A DNA stretch of 64,000 bases from assembly GCF_028281565.1 (NCBI RefSeq), contig NZ_JANQJQ010000006.1:124001-188000 (forward strand). The letters are read 5' to 3'. Of the stretch, positions 25,230 to 35,539 are shown piece by piece. The translations under genes were made by a program, and so were the position numbers. How positions within the stretch are numbered: position 1 is the stretch's first letter; every line of letters begins with the position of its first letter. This DNA is from Seonamhaeicola sp. (lineage in GTDB: Bacteria > Bacteroidota > Bacteroidia > Flavobacteriales > Flavobacteriaceae). The notes under the pieces are model-generated. The model made no database searches. It was not told the DNA's origin and worked only from the letters and a program-made list of their open reading frames with translations.

Positions 25230-27491
25230 ATGAAAAAGATTACTTATTTAATCCTATTGCTTATTGCCTTTAATTTTGGGTATGGGCAAAGTATTTTTGA
25301 CAACCCCGTTACCGGTACCAACCCGGGACTTACAAATCCATATGTCGCCGGTCAATCATTTAACAGCAATATTACCGTTTCCGGTATTGTTAGAGGCATT
25401 GGTGCCATAGGATTTACAGGGAATAATGGGTATTACGGCAGAAGCTGGGATACCGGATCTTTAGATAATACGGCTTATTATGGATTTACACTGACTCCAA
25501 ATACCGGATACGAGATTGATTTTGTAAGCTTTGTTTATACAGGTCAGGCTTCAGGTTCAGGGCCAAATAGTGTGGCATTTAGAAGCAGTTTAGATAGTTA
25601 TGCAGCCGATATTGGCAGTCCAACCATTGCGGGCACCACAATTGATTTATCGGGAGCTTCCTATCAGAATATTGACAGTGCTATTACCTTTAGATTTTAT
25701 GCCTGGGGAGCATCAGATGCTAATGAAACTTTTAGCTTGGATGACTTCACCTTTAATGGTACGGTTAGTGCCCTTGGCTCTTGTGCTACGGTAACTACTT
25801 GGAATGGGACTAGCTGGGATAATGGAACTCCAACCTCTACAGCGGTTGCGGTTATTGATGCTAACTACACAACTAATGTAACTAATGGGAGTTTCTCTGC
25901 ATGTACTTTAATAGTGACTTCCGGGAATACTTTAACTGTAGATAACGGCTATTATGTTGAAGTGGAAAATGATGTTGAAGTTGATGGTACAATTGCAGTA
26001 CAAACACGCGGAAGTTTTGTGCAAAATGATAATGGAGGAACTTTTACATTAAACGGCTCAAGTTATGTGAATAAAGAGACTCCTGCAAAACCACAGTGGT
26101 GGTATTATACTTATTGGAGCTCTCCCGTTTCAGGAGAAACAATTAATGGCGCTTTCCCAAGTGCGCCAACTGACAGGCGTTTTTATTTCAATGCCAGTAA
26201 TTATATTGATGCCGATGGAGATGATATTGATGATGACGGCAATGATTGGAGAGTAGCCTCAGGGACCGACGTATTGACTCCCGGAGTAGGATACGCTGCA
26301 ACGGCTTCAACCTTTCACTTTCCCGGTGGTACTGAAATTGTTACGTTTGACGGGGCGTTCAACACAGGAAATATATCAACACCGATAGTATATAATGCCA
26401 TTAATACAACCGGAAGCTGGAATTTTATAGGAAACCCGTATCCTTCTGCGATAGATTTTGACGCCTTTCATACGGCTAACTCGGGTGTCGTTGCCGGAGC
26501 GGCTTATTTTTGGTCTCAGTTTACACTTCCTGATAATACGATCCCTGGTAATGAATTAAGTAATTTTAGTCAAAACGATTATGCAACTTACACTGTGGGG
26601 AGTGGAGGAGTGGCAGGAGCAAGTGGCGTAATTCCTGATCAGTATGTGCCTTCGGGTCAGGCGTTTTTCATAGCTGGATTAGCAAATGGTAATGTAACGT
26701 TTACCAATGCCATGCGAATGGCAGATGGCACCAGTAATGCCCAATTCTTTAAAAATACTACTACTAAAAAATCAGGAACTTATACTGCAAATAAGTTATG
26801 GGTGAATTTAACATCCGATAATGGTGTTTATGGTCAAATTCTTATAGCTTATGTTGCCGGAGCCACCAATAATGATGATGGCTTATATTATGACGCGCCC
26901 AGGCTTCCTTCCGATGTTTCGGCAACCTTATATTCCAAAATCGAAAGTTCAGATAGGAGTTTTGCTATCCAGGGAAAAGCAGAAAGCAGTCTTGATGAAA
27001 ATGAAACGGTTCAATTAGGTTTTAAAACCAATATTGAGGTGGCTACTTTATATACTCTATCCTTAGCTCAGGTACAGGGCGATTTTTTAAGCACTAGTCC
27101 TATTTACATAAAAGATAACCTGTTAGATAAAGTGCATGATTTAACAACCGACGATTACACCTTTACTTCTGAAGTAGGCGAATTTAATGGACGTTTTGTA
27201 ATAGCCTATAACAGCAGTGCCTTATTATCTACAGAGGATGCGCTTCTAAGTGAGGGCGGCCTAAGCATTGTAGAACTGGAAGATGACAATGTCCGGTTCA
27301 GTGTGTCAAACAATGTAAAGCTTAAATCCGTTAAAATTTATGATCTATTAGGAAGGGCTTTATACAATTTTAAGACAGCGTCAAGTTCTGAGACGTTTAA
27401 CCTTTCAAAATTAAAAAGTTCGGTTTTTATTGCTAAAGTTGAATTATCTAACGGAATAACTATTAGTAAAAAAGCAGTTAAAAAGTATTAA
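25230..27491 (+). CDS. Secreted T9SS cargo protein with C-terminal sorting domain, function unknown
   Basis: 753 residues from the ATG at 25230, where a signal peptide begins (MKKITYLILLLIAFNFGYGQ). The frame runs further upstream into recX but lacks sense there. The N-terminal half is Gly/Ser/Thr/Asn-rich beta-structure. A middle part has FIGNPYPSAIDFDAF, typical of the large repetitive surface proteins of Flavobacteria. The last 75 residues match a type A T9SS sorting domain (SVKIYDLLGRALYNFK...KAVKKY). It should be exported by the Sec system and then by T9SS to the cell surface. No catalytic motif is recognisable; adhesion is a guess. Confidence 0.8.
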   Translation: MKKITYLILLLIAFNFGYGQSIFDNPVTGTNPGLTNPYVAGQSFNSNITVSGIVRGIGAIGFTGNNGYYGRSWDTGSLDNTAYYGFTLTPNTGYEIDFVSFVYTGQASGSGPNSVAFRSSLDSYAADIGSPTIAGTTIDLSGASYQNIDSAITFRFYAWGASDANETFSLDDFTFNGTVSALGSCATVTTWNGTSWDNGTPTSTAVAVIDANYTTNVTNGSFSACTLIVTSGNTLTVDNGYYVEVENDVEVDGTIAVQTRGSFVQNDNGGTFTLNGSSYVNKETPAKPQWWYYTYWSSPVSGETINGAFPSAPTDRRFYFNASNYIDADGDDIDDDGNDWRVASGTDVLTPGVGYAATASTFHFPGGTEIVTFDGAFNTGNISTPIVYNAINTTGSWNFIGNPYPSAIDFDAFHTANSGVVAGAAYFWSQFTLPDNTIPGNELSNFSQNDYATYTVGSGGVAGASGVIPDQYVPSGQAFFIAGLANGNVTFTNAMRMADGTSNAQFFKNTTTKKSGTYTANKLWVNLTSDNGVYGQILIAYVAGATNNDDGLYYDAPRLPSDVSATLYSKIESSDRSFAIQGKAESSLDENETVQLGFKTNIEVATLYTLSLAQVQGDFLSTSPIYIKDNLLDKVHDLTTDDYTFTSEVGEFNGRFVIAYNSSALLSTEDALLSEGGLSIVELEDDNVRFSVSNNVKLKSVKIYDLLGRALYNFKTASSSETFNLSKLKSSVFIAKVELSNGITISKKAVKKY

Positions 27492-27514
27492 CTATTATAA
27501 ACAACTAACTAATT

Positions 27515-27556
27515 AAGCCACTTTATCTGGAGTAGCCCAGTAACGGTGGCTTTTTT
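27515..27556. terminator. Terminator between the T9SS cargo gene and the TonB receptor gene
   Basis: The stem AAGCCAC/GTGGCTT (27515-27521 and 27546-27552) with a 24-nt loop is followed by TTTT. It sits between convergent genes. Confidence 0.65.
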
Positions 27557-29966
27557 ATAGGCTGTATTTTAAGGATAAAATAAAATTCCTTCCGGGGGCG
27601 GCAATACCGGATGAATAGGCTCTATAACGTTGGTCGGTTATATTTTCTAAACTGGCCGTCAGCGCAGTAGAATTACTTAGCTGATATTGTGTTCTTATAT
27701 TAAGTGTATACCATGAAGGGCTATAGGGATTCCCGTCGGCATCTGAAGCGTATAAATAATCCTTTTGAACTTCTGAAGGCGCCAATTGATTAAAAGACAG
27801 TTCGCCATTATAGTTAACAAAGGCATCAATGGTAAAATTATTAGTTGTCCAGATGAAGTGTGAATTTCCAAAATTAGGAGCTACATGTCTAATCGGAACT
27901 TCAATAGCGCCTGCTTCTTCGGTGCCACCAATAACGCTATATTGAGAGTTTAGAGTTAATTGATTTGTAAGGGCCCATTTAGCCCCGACTTCAAAACCAT
28001 AGATCCATGCTTTTGACGCATTTTGAATAGCTTGAATACTACTTAATTCACCATCATATAGGATCTCATTTTCACCATTTAAAGTATAATGCCTTCTAAC
28101 CAGTGCATTATTTAAATAAGTATAATAAGCGCTCATATCTAAAATCAGCTTCTTATTAAAGTCCAGCTTTAAACCTAACTCACCTCCATAGGCATATTCC
28201 GGTTTCAGATTTTCATTTGGCACGACAACAGCTCCCGGTTCCGAGTCAAAAACTTTACCAATATCATCAATATTAGGCGCCCTAAAAGCTGATGACGCAT
28301 TTAATTTCCATTGTATTACTTTATTGGGAGACCAGCTAATTCCTGCAGTTCCGGTTAAAGCACCGGCCTCATTTTTTGAACTGCTAAAGGGTAAATTTAA
28401 ATAAGCATTGTTTTCTTCAAAATTGGCCTTAGAGACAATATGATTAAACCTTAAGCCCGATTGAAATACAAATTTTGGATTGGGTTTATACTTGATACTT
28501 GTATAAACCGCAGCTGATTGCCAGCTCGCTCCATTAGGATATCTTGAAACAGTGGGAGATATACTATTTGTAGAAATATTTTCATTTCTCCCTTCAGACA
28601 TAACTTTGTTATACACGTATTCCAGTCCGTAAAAAATCTGGGTTCTGGGGCTAAACCTTTTTTCCAGGTCTAGGTTGAAAGAATAAGCGTCCACAGCTTC
28701 CTCTCTGATATTTCTGGTAACCGATTGAAAATTTCGGTCTTTTCTGCTTTCCTGAAAATTTTGATAGGCTATAGTGGTTTTAATCTTATCGTATAAATTG
28801 GAACGACTACTCAACTTAGTAATTTGAAAATTAGACATAAACCATTGTTGCGGGCCATAATGCCATTCTGCGGAACGCAGTGTGTCATCTTCATATCTGA
28901 TTAATCGGTCATACCTGGGAATATCTGAGGTTGTAGTGTAATATAAACCTAAGTCGAAGCTTAAATCTTCATAAGGTTCATACCTGACTTTTTGCATTAA
29001 ATTAAGTTGATTGTACCCTGAATATTTCTGAATTAACGGGTCACTATTTTGAATAATTTCATCTCCATTATTGGTGGTTATGGCAAATTCAGGTCTTAAA
29101 TAGTCATCCGGTCCATGGTTTCCCATTTTTAAATCACCGAATTGAGAGTAACTGGCATTGGTGACAAAAGCCCACTTTTTATATCCTAAATTAAAGTCAA
29201 AATGCCCTGTTTTTTCATCACTCGCCGAAGCGTATCTAAAGATTAAATTCGATTTGAACAATAAAGAATCACTATAAGATAATTGTGGCTTTTGGGTATA
29301 AAAACTCATAACGCCGCCTACAGCATCACTTCCGTAAATTACGGATCCGGAACCCAAAGTCACCTCCGTATTTTGGATTGAAAACGGATCTATTGATATG
29401 ATATTATGCAAATTACCGCCTCTAAAAATGGCATTGTTCATCCTTACACCATCTACGGTAATCAATAATCTGTTTGTTGAAAACCCACGGATCATAGGGC
29501 TTCCGCCTCCCAATTGACTTTTTTGAATAAAAACCTGGCCGGTGGTCTCTAATAGATCGGCACTGGTTTGCGGATTTGAAAAAAGGACACTTTTTGAATT
29601 AACACTAACGATTTTTTGCGGAATATCCTTTTTGCTTTGTTGGAATTTTGAAGCTGAAATAACAATTTCATCCAATCCCTGTGTATTAGACTCTAAATAC
29701 ACAATGATGGAACTCCCTAATTGACGTTTGGTTATTTTTTTTAATACATGGGATAAATGCTTAAAGTAAATAGTTTCGGTCTCTGAAAACGCACTTATAT
29801 CTGCTTCACCCCTAAAATTTGTAACCGTGTTTTTAGATTTATCTACATTGTAAATGGCCACGCCCCAAATAGGTTCCTTAGTGATACTATTTAAAACCTT
29901 TATGTTCTGGCCCTGGATATTAGATAGCACCAGTAAAAAAAAGACCATAGTGAAAAAAACCTTCAT
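27555..29966 (-). CDS. TonB-dependent receptor, hemoglobin/heme-receptor-like
   Basis: An 803-residue outer-membrane receptor. The signal peptide ends at NIQGQ, followed by a carboxypeptidase-like repeat and a plug with GGSPMIRGFSTNRLLITVDG and NAIFRGGNLHNIISIDPFSI. These two stretches are characteristic of the hemoglobin/transferrin/lactoferrin receptor branch. The barrel ends in GRNFILSLKYSL. It starts 3 bp after the recO stop, so it is the last gene of porZ-recO-receptor. The substrate (heme or another iron source) is inferred; no heme-handling genes lie nearby. Confidence 0.88.
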   Translation of the reverse strand: MKVFFTMVFFLLVLSNIQGQNIKVLNSITKEPIWGVAIYNVDKSKNTVTNFRGEADISAFSETETIYFKHLSHVLKKITKRQLGSSIIVYLESNTQGLDEIVISASKFQQSKKDIPQKIVSVNSKSVLFSNPQTSADLLETTGQVFIQKSQLGGGSPMIRGFSTNRLLITVDGVRMNNAIFRGGNLHNIISIDPFSIQNTEVTLGSGSVIYGSDAVGGVMSFYTQKPQLSYSDSLLFKSNLIFRYASASDEKTGHFDFNLGYKKWAFVTNASYSQFGDLKMGNHGPDDYLRPEFAITTNNGDEIIQNSDPLIQKYSGYNQLNLMQKVRYEPYEDLSFDLGLYYTTTSDIPRYDRLIRYEDDTLRSAEWHYGPQQWFMSNFQITKLSSRSNLYDKIKTTIAYQNFQESRKDRNFQSVTRNIREEAVDAYSFNLDLEKRFSPRTQIFYGLEYVYNKVMSEGRNENISTNSISPTVSRYPNGASWQSAAVYTSIKYKPNPKFVFQSGLRFNHIVSKANFEENNAYLNLPFSSSKNEAGALTGTAGISWSPNKVIQWKLNASSAFRAPNIDDIGKVFDSEPGAVVVPNENLKPEYAYGGELGLKLDFNKKLILDMSAYYTYLNNALVRRHYTLNGENEILYDGELSSIQAIQNASKAWIYGFEVGAKWALTNQLTLNSQYSVIGGTEEAGAIEVPIRHVAPNFGNSHFIWTTNNFTIDAFVNYNGELSFNQLAPSEVQKDYLYASDADGNPYSPSWYTLNIRTQYQLSNSTALTASLENITDQRYRAYSSGIAAPGRNFILSLKYSL

Positions 29967-29969
29967 GTT

Positions 29970-30689
29970 TTAACTAAAAACTTGATTAAATATCTGTAGT
30001 GATTTTGGGCGTTTAAAATTCCCCAAATGTAATTCAAAATATAGCAAAATCATATTTAAAAATGCCTGTCTTTGTTTTGAATTAATTTTTACTGAAGATA
30101 AATCATCAAATGTTGTGCCTAACAACTGTTTTAGAAGTGTTAAATTATCACCTGAAATGCTATAATCATCTGTTTTTTTTGTTTCAAATCTTCCTTCGCT
30201 TAAGTTGAAAAACGAATGTTCAATATGCGTTGTATCCGGATAAAACCCTAAATATTTTGTCAGATTAAGTAAAAACAATAAATGAAAGTTTGAATAGTTG
30301 GCGTGAGCATCTAACCAAAGCAAGGTGGTTTCTATATAACTAAATAATGTTTCGTTTTGTTCTTCTTCCTGCAAAGTGCCTGAAAGTATCTCAGCTAAAA
30401 ACATTACTATCGCACCCTTTAGAACATTAGTGTGCAAACTGGTGTAAACAGAGTCTAATTTTACTTCTTTGATTGTTTGCAGAGACCTGTTTTCTCTATA
30501 TTGAATAATAAGTTGTAACTGGGACAGCAGCTGAAAATAAGCTACTTTTGTATGGCTCTTTTTGCTCTTTAAAACCCCTTTTAATATGAAACTTATAATG
30601 CCGAGCTGTTCTGTATAACATTTAACAATTAAGTCATAATCTTTATATCTTAATTTTGACAGAACAATAGCTTTAGTAGAAATGAGCAT
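29970..30689 (-). CDS. recO: DNA repair protein RecO
   Basis: 239 residues. The N-terminal OB fold (STKAIVLSKLRYKDYDLIVKCYTEQLG) and the helical domain match RecO of the RecFOR recombination pathway. The cysteines of the zinc motif found in many homologues are absent, as in other Bacteroidetes RecO proteins. Its ATG overlaps the stop of porZ (TAATG), so it is translationally coupled to that T9SS gene, a conserved arrangement in the phylum. Confidence 0.92.
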   Translation of the reverse strand: MLISTKAIVLSKLRYKDYDLIVKCYTEQLGIISFILKGVLKSKKSHTKVAYFQLLSQLQLIIQYRENRSLQTIKEVKLDSVYTSLHTNVLKGAIVMFLAEILSGTLQEEEQNETLFSYIETTLLWLDAHANYSNFHLLFLLNLTKYLGFYPDTTHIEHSFFNLSEGRFETKKTDDYSISGDNLTLLKQLLGTTFDDLSSVKINSKQRQAFLNMILLYFELHLGNFKRPKSLQIFNQVFS

Positions 30690-33037
30690 TATCTAACAAC
30701 CATTAGTTTTATAACCTTGGTTTCAAAGGTATCTAAATCTGAAAGCATAACTAAATACACGCCGGAAGCCACTACATTATTGGCCAGGTTTTTACCATTC
30801 CAATAAGCTGTTCCGCCATCAATCTCAAGATTGTAGCCCCGGTATCTTTGATTTACCCTAGATTGTGCCTCCGCAACCAAATTGCCTTCAATATCGGTAA
30901 TTTTGATGTTTACGTTTTCAGAGATGTCTTTGATCTTAACTTTTTTATCAACTATATTGAACCCCGGCCTTACCGGATTAGGGTAAGCATAGGCACTGGT
31001 AAGATCTTCAAACGGACTTGAAGCTCCTGAACGGAAAGACACCAACCCTCTATTTGTTGCAATATATACGATACCGTTAGTGCTATTTAAAGAAACATCG
31101 TTGATAATGTTTGAAGGTAGTGGCGAGTTATCTTTTGTGAAATGATGGATGGTGTTTTGACCGTCTGATGAAAAGTAAAACAAACCGGAATCAGCTGTTC
31201 CAATCCATTTGTTGTTAGAGCCATCAACCTCAATATCTGTAACAAATTGTTGAAATAAAAGTTCTTTAGCAATACCATCTTCCTCAATTATAATTTCTTC
31301 AACCTGAACGTTGTCATCATCAAAAAAGTTTGTGGTATTATAAAGCACCCGAAGCCCGCTAAGCGTGCCTATCCATAATTGCCCTCTTTGGTCCAGGGCT
31401 AAGGACCTTACAAAAATGTCAGGCATGTTCTGTTCTTCTTTATCAATTTTTTTTATGATTTTTCCATTTGGATTAAATCCAATTAATCCATTTCTATAGC
31501 TTGCTACCCATACCTTTTGATCATTCCCTACTACTAAATCGGCATAGCCTAAATCTCCATTCAACCCATCAGGAATGATATCTGTAAAACTAAAAGATCC
31601 CCATTGATTGGTATTGGGGTTATATGATTTTAAAGGATCTTCTATCCTATTATTCATCAGCCAAAGAACGCCATTTTGGTCAAATGTTGAAGCACCAACT
31701 CTAATGTCACCTACATAAGACGGGTTATTTGGAAGCACTAAATCTTGTAATGCACTATTTGATTCATTGAATAAACCTGAGGGAATCTCATCGTCAATTG
31801 TGAGCAGTCCGTCAATAAAAGAGCTAATAAAAACCTGGCTACTATTAGCCGGGTTTACGGATATTGCGTTTAAGCATCTTGCTTCAAACATAATATCATC
31901 ATATCTTGTATTGATCCATTCATTTTCTTTTAAATGACTGAAGCCTCTGCTATTTAGCGGAAAAGGATTGAAAAACAGGTCGTGCTCTCCAAAGGTAACC
32001 CATACTCCGGTTGATTCAGCTTCAATGGAAAATGGGATATTCATTAAAGGCCCATCAGGGTGGATCTCTTCGTATGCAACCGGATTAATAACAGATGTTT
32101 TTAATACGCCAAAATCTTTGGTTCCTATATAAACATTATCAGCATGTATGTTAGCAGAAGTATATTCAGTATCAAAGTCGCCACTAATAGGTATCTGGGA
32201 AATTACCCCGAAATTAATATCATAAACAAAAACATCATTTTTTGTAGTAACAACCAAAGATTGATCAGCAGATTTTATATCTAACGGAACATCATTATAT
32301 AAGAACAACTCAGTCAAGACATCGTTAGAGATGTCATAAATTCTTCTACCGGTATTTATTGTGTAAAGTTTGGTTTCATGGGATTCAACAAACAAATAAT
32401 CACCTGAAAATACAGTCTGCCAATTTTGAAAATCAATCAAATTAGGATTTGAAACCTGAGCTTTTCTTATCCCGTTTCCTTCGGAACACGCTGCGTAAAT
32501 ATAATCTCCAAAAACAGCTGTTTGATTTACCTGAATCTGGCTTCCGTTGTTGCCGATAAAATAAGTGTCACCAAACTCAAGTCTTTCTAAATCGAAAACC
32601 GAAATACCATAATTAGTGGAAATATAAACAACGTTTTCATGTGCATTAAAATGATTGATTCTTTTGTCTGTAGGAGGAATGGTGGGTTTTTCAATAATAT
32701 CTACAACAGATAGGACGTCCTCTCCATTATCAAAGGCAATTTCAATCAATCCATTTTCATAGCCAACAACTAATAGTTCAAAAACTTCACTATAATAAAT
32801 AGTTGAAATGGTTTCTCCAGACAGGCCATTTATAGTATTAAATTCCTCAATTTCGTTTGTTTGGACATCTAAACTAAAAATAGCATTATCTGCGGCTGCA
32901 TAGATTTTATTACCGCCGTTTACAACTTCTTTTATGTTATAGTATGAAAAATGTCCTTGCCATAAAGCGGAAAAATCCTGTGCAAATGACAGTAACGAGA
33001 GAAAGTAAACTATTAATAAAACAAATTTCTTTCGCAT
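30689..33037 (-). CDS. porZ: Type IX secretion system protein PorZ
   Basis: 782 residues from the ATG at 33037, where the signal peptide starts (MRKKFVLLIVYFLSLLSFAQ); a TTG seven codons upstream is less likely. Two beta-propeller regions are built from repeats such as NKIYAAADNAIFSLD, LWIGTLSGLRVLYN, KWIGTADSGLFYF and VYIATNRGLVSF. The C-terminal sorting-like domain is YAYPNPVRPGFN...VYLVMLSDLDTFETKVIKLMV. PorZ belongs to the cell-surface attachment complex of T9SS and binds A-LPS in Porphyromonas. Linkage to recO supports the call. Confidence 0.9.
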   Translation of the reverse strand: MRKKFVLLIVYFLSLLSFAQDFSALWQGHFSYYNIKEVVNGGNKIYAAADNAIFSLDVQTNEIEEFNTINGLSGETISTIYYSEVFELLVVGYENGLIEIAFDNGEDVLSVVDIIEKPTIPPTDKRINHFNAHENVVYISTNYGISVFDLERLEFGDTYFIGNNGSQIQVNQTAVFGDYIYAACSEGNGIRKAQVSNPNLIDFQNWQTVFSGDYLFVESHETKLYTINTGRRIYDISNDVLTELFLYNDVPLDIKSADQSLVVTTKNDVFVYDINFGVISQIPISGDFDTEYTSANIHADNVYIGTKDFGVLKTSVINPVAYEEIHPDGPLMNIPFSIEAESTGVWVTFGEHDLFFNPFPLNSRGFSHLKENEWINTRYDDIMFEARCLNAISVNPANSSQVFISSFIDGLLTIDDEIPSGLFNESNSALQDLVLPNNPSYVGDIRVGASTFDQNGVLWLMNNRIEDPLKSYNPNTNQWGSFSFTDIIPDGLNGDLGYADLVVGNDQKVWVASYRNGLIGFNPNGKIIKKIDKEEQNMPDIFVRSLALDQRGQLWIGTLSGLRVLYNTTNFFDDDNVQVEEIIIEEDGIAKELLFQQFVTDIEVDGSNNKWIGTADSGLFYFSSDGQNTIHHFTKDNSPLPSNIINDVSLNSTNGIVYIATNRGLVSFRSGASSPFEDLTSAYAYPNPVRPGFNIVDKKVKIKDISENVNIKITDIEGNLVAEAQSRVNQRYRGYNLEIDGGTAYWNGKNLANNVVASGVYLVMLSDLDTFETKVIKLMVVR

Positions 33038-33109
33038 AGGGTTTTTTCTAAAGGTCAAATATATTTATAACTAACGAGTTTTGCTTTAAAATAATATATT
33101 TAAAACAAA

Positions 33110-33138
33110 AAAGCCTCCCTGTTAAGAGAAGCTTTTAT
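33110..33138 (-). terminator. Terminator of glutamate dehydrogenase gene
   Basis: On the minus strand AAAGCTTCTC pairs with GGGAGGCTTT (10 bp with G-T pairs; loop of about six bases) and is followed by a T-run (33110-33105). It lies 20-50 bp after the gdhA stop. Confidence 0.7.
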
Positions 33139-33158
33139 TAATATAAAAAACTAAGTGT

Positions 33159-34502
33159 TTATACTATTCCCTGAGCCAGCATAGCATCGGCTACTTTTAC
33201 AAATCCGGCAATATTGGCACCTTTAACATAGTCAATATAGCCATCTTCCTCTTTCCCATAATCAATACATGAATCATGAATATTGGACATAATTTCCTTA
33301 AGCTTTAGATCAACTTCTTCTCTGGTCCAATTAAATCTTAAAGAATTTTGGGTCATCTCCAGTCCTGAGGTGGCAACGCCGCCTGCATTAGAGGCTTTAC
33401 CCGGTGCAAATAAGATTTTAGCTTTATGAAATGCCTCAATAGCCCCTTTTGTTGATGGCATATTGGCGCCTTCACTAACACAAATACAGCCATTTTTTAA
33501 AAGGGTGTCGGCATCATTTTCATTCAGTTCATTTTGGGTGGCACAAGGTAAGGCAATATCACATTTAATTTCCCAGGGCGTTTTACCTTTTATGTATTTA
33601 GCATTGGCGTATTTATTTAAATACTCGTTTATTCTTTCTCGTTTAACGTTTTTTAAGTGCATTACAAACCTTAGTTTGTCAAGATCAATACCGTCTGCAT
33701 CATAGATATATCCTGAAGAATCTGATAGTGTCAAGACCTTACCTCCAAGCTGAATAACCTTTTCAGCCGCATACTGTGCCACATTACCGGAACCGGAAAT
33801 GACTACATTTTTGCCTTCTATGGAATCATTTCTTGTATTTAACATGTTTTCGGCAAAATATACGGTGCCGTAACCGGTAGCTTCCGGTCTAATTAATGAG
33901 CCGCCCCAAGACATACCTTTACCGGTTAACACCCCGGTAAAACCATTGCTTATTTTTTTATACATTCCAAAAAGAAATCCAATTTCCCTGGCACCAACTC
34001 CTATGTCTCCGGCAGGAACGTCAGTGTTATGCCCTATGTGTCTAAACAATTCGCTCATAAAAGCGTGGCAAAAACGCATAATTTCATTATCGCTTTTTCC
34101 TTTTGGGTCAAAGTCGCTGCCTCCTTTTCCACCACCCATGGGTAGTGTGGTAAGGCTATTTTTAAAGACCTGTTCAAATGCCAAGAATTTAAGAATACTC
34201 ATGTTAACCGTTGGATGAAAACGCAACCCGCCTTTATAGGGGCCAATGGCAGAATTCATTTGAATTCTGTAACCTCTGTTAACCTGAATTTCCCCGGTGT
34301 CATCAACCCAGCAAACTCTAAAAGTTACCACGCGCTCCGGCTCAACCATTCTTAACAGAATGTTCTTTTTGTAATAGATATCGTGTTTTACAATGTAAGG
34401 AATAACTGTTTCGGCAACTTCCTCAACAGCTTGTAAGAATTCCGGTTCATTCCCGTTTCGTTGTTTAACCAGGTCTAAAAACTCATTTATGATACTTTCC
34501 AT
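33159..34502 (-). CDS. gdhA: NADP-specific glutamate dehydrogenase
   Basis: 447 residues from the ATG at 34502. This is a hexameric-type glutamate dehydrogenase that makes glutamate from 2-oxoglutarate and ammonium. Motifs are KGGLRFHPTVNMSILKFLAFEQ, PMGGGKGGSDFDPKGKSD with the catalytic lysine, PAGDIGVGAREIGFLFG, and the Rossmann signature VVISGSGNVAQYAAEK. Length is that of the short bacterial NADP enzymes. A minus-strand -7 box TATATTTG (34555-34548) precedes it. It is monocistronic. Confidence 0.96.
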   Translation of the reverse strand: MESIINEFLDLVKQRNGNEPEFLQAVEEVAETVIPYIVKHDIYYKKNILLRMVEPERVVTFRVCWVDDTGEIQVNRGYRIQMNSAIGPYKGGLRFHPTVNMSILKFLAFEQVFKNSLTTLPMGGGKGGSDFDPKGKSDNEIMRFCHAFMSELFRHIGHNTDVPAGDIGVGAREIGFLFGMYKKISNGFTGVLTGKGMSWGGSLIRPEATGYGTVYFAENMLNTRNDSIEGKNVVISGSGNVAQYAAEKVIQLGGKVLTLSDSSGYIYDADGIDLDKLRFVMHLKNVKRERINEYLNKYANAKYIKGKTPWEIKCDIALPCATQNELNENDADTLLKNGCICVSEGANMPSTKGAIEAFHKAKILFAPGKASNAGGVATSGLEMTQNSLRFNWTREEVDLKLKEIMSNIHDSCIDYGKEEDGYIDYVKGANIAGFVKVADAMLAQGIV

Positions 34503-34636
34503 ACACAAAAATTGTAATGATTTTAAAAAAAATATAATTTATCGGCACAAATATACGTTATCTTTAAAAATTATGCTGTTTTTTTTTGAAATTCGCAATA
34601 AATATTTTTTTGATAAAAGCTTAAAATTGTTAATAT

Positions 34637-34666
34637 TTGATTGTTAAATGAGTTTTTATATATTTG
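34637..34666 (+). promoter_or_regulatory. Promoter of the 276-residue protein gene
   Basis: TTG (34637-34639), a 19-bp spacer and TATATTTG (34659-34666) match the Bacteroidetes consensus, 36 bp before the ATG at 34702. Confidence 0.6.
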
Positions 34667-34701
34667 TTCTTGAATAATGCCTCAAAAAATGAAACCTTAT
34701 T

Positions 34702-35532
34702 ATGCTTAACTTGAAACACTTAGCTTCAATTTTTTGCTTGCTTTTCCTTTGCTTTACAGCAAGTGCTCAATTAGGCTTTTCTCACGAATTAGGGGTCATT
34801 GCAGGTCCTGTTCAATTTAGATCTGATTTTGGTAGCAGAAGTGATTCCAAAACAAATTTTGGAAATTCCGGTATTGGCGTTGGCATAGTGCATTATATAA
34901 ACTTTTCTTATAGAGCTGATTGTAATTGTTACGCTACCGATACCTATTTTAGTGATCATTTTAAACTTCGTAATGAAATATCCTGGAACAGAACCAACCT
35001 GGAACATCTGGGTGAATGGGTGCGCCCTGAACTTGTAAGCCTGCAGGCAGAGCAACTTAGAGGGCATAAAGGTGTGGCACAAAACTTTGATATTGGTACA
35101 CAAATAGAGTTTTTCCCACTTAGCATTCGATCATTTCAAGGTTTTGCTTATAGGTTTGCCCCTTTTGTAAGTTTAGGAGTTCATTATACCACCTTTAGGC
35201 CAAAAGCCAGTACTACTTTTGATAACCCGGACCCAAATGCTTTTGGAGATGTATTTGACAGATCGAACATTTATTCCTATTGGTTTGACAATTTTCCTCC
35301 GGGATCTGATGATTATCCCATTAATGTAGATGGTGGTACTACCTGGTCTGTGGTATCCAGTGTCGGGGTTCGTTATAAAGTAAGTAGATTCGCCGATTTA
35401 ATGTTGGATTTAAGATGGCAGTACTACTTTGATGATTGGATTGACGGACTTGACCACAATTGGCGCGATTATGATAAGCACAATGATTGGTTGGTATGGC
35501 TTAATTTTGGCTATATATACTATTTAGACTAA
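34702..35532 (+). CDS. Possible outer-membrane beta-barrel protein (THC0290_0291-like), unknown function
   Basis: 276 residues. The signal peptide MLNLKHLASIFCLLFLCFTASA is followed by alternating aromatic beta-strands (LGFSHELGVIAGPVQFRSDF, VGIVHYINFSYRADC, RYKVSRFADLMLDLRWQYYF) and a C-terminal aromatic residue pattern (WLVWLNFGYIYYLD), as in small outer-membrane barrels. It resembles the uncharacterised THC0290_0291 family of Bacteroidetes. Two close cysteines (CNCY) may be structural. It is divergent from gdhA and has its own promoter. Confidence 0.75.
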   Translation: MLNLKHLASIFCLLFLCFTASAQLGFSHELGVIAGPVQFRSDFGSRSDSKTNFGNSGIGVGIVHYINFSYRADCNCYATDTYFSDHFKLRNEISWNRTNLEHLGEWVRPELVSLQAEQLRGHKGVAQNFDIGTQIEFFPLSIRSFQGFAYRFAPFVSLGVHYTTFRPKASTTFDNPDPNAFGDVFDRSNIYSYWFDNFPPGSDDYPINVDGGTTWSVVSSVGVRYKVSRFADLMLDLRWQYYFDDWIDGLDHNWRDYDKHNDWLVWLNFGYIYYLD

Positions 35533-35539
35533 TATTCTC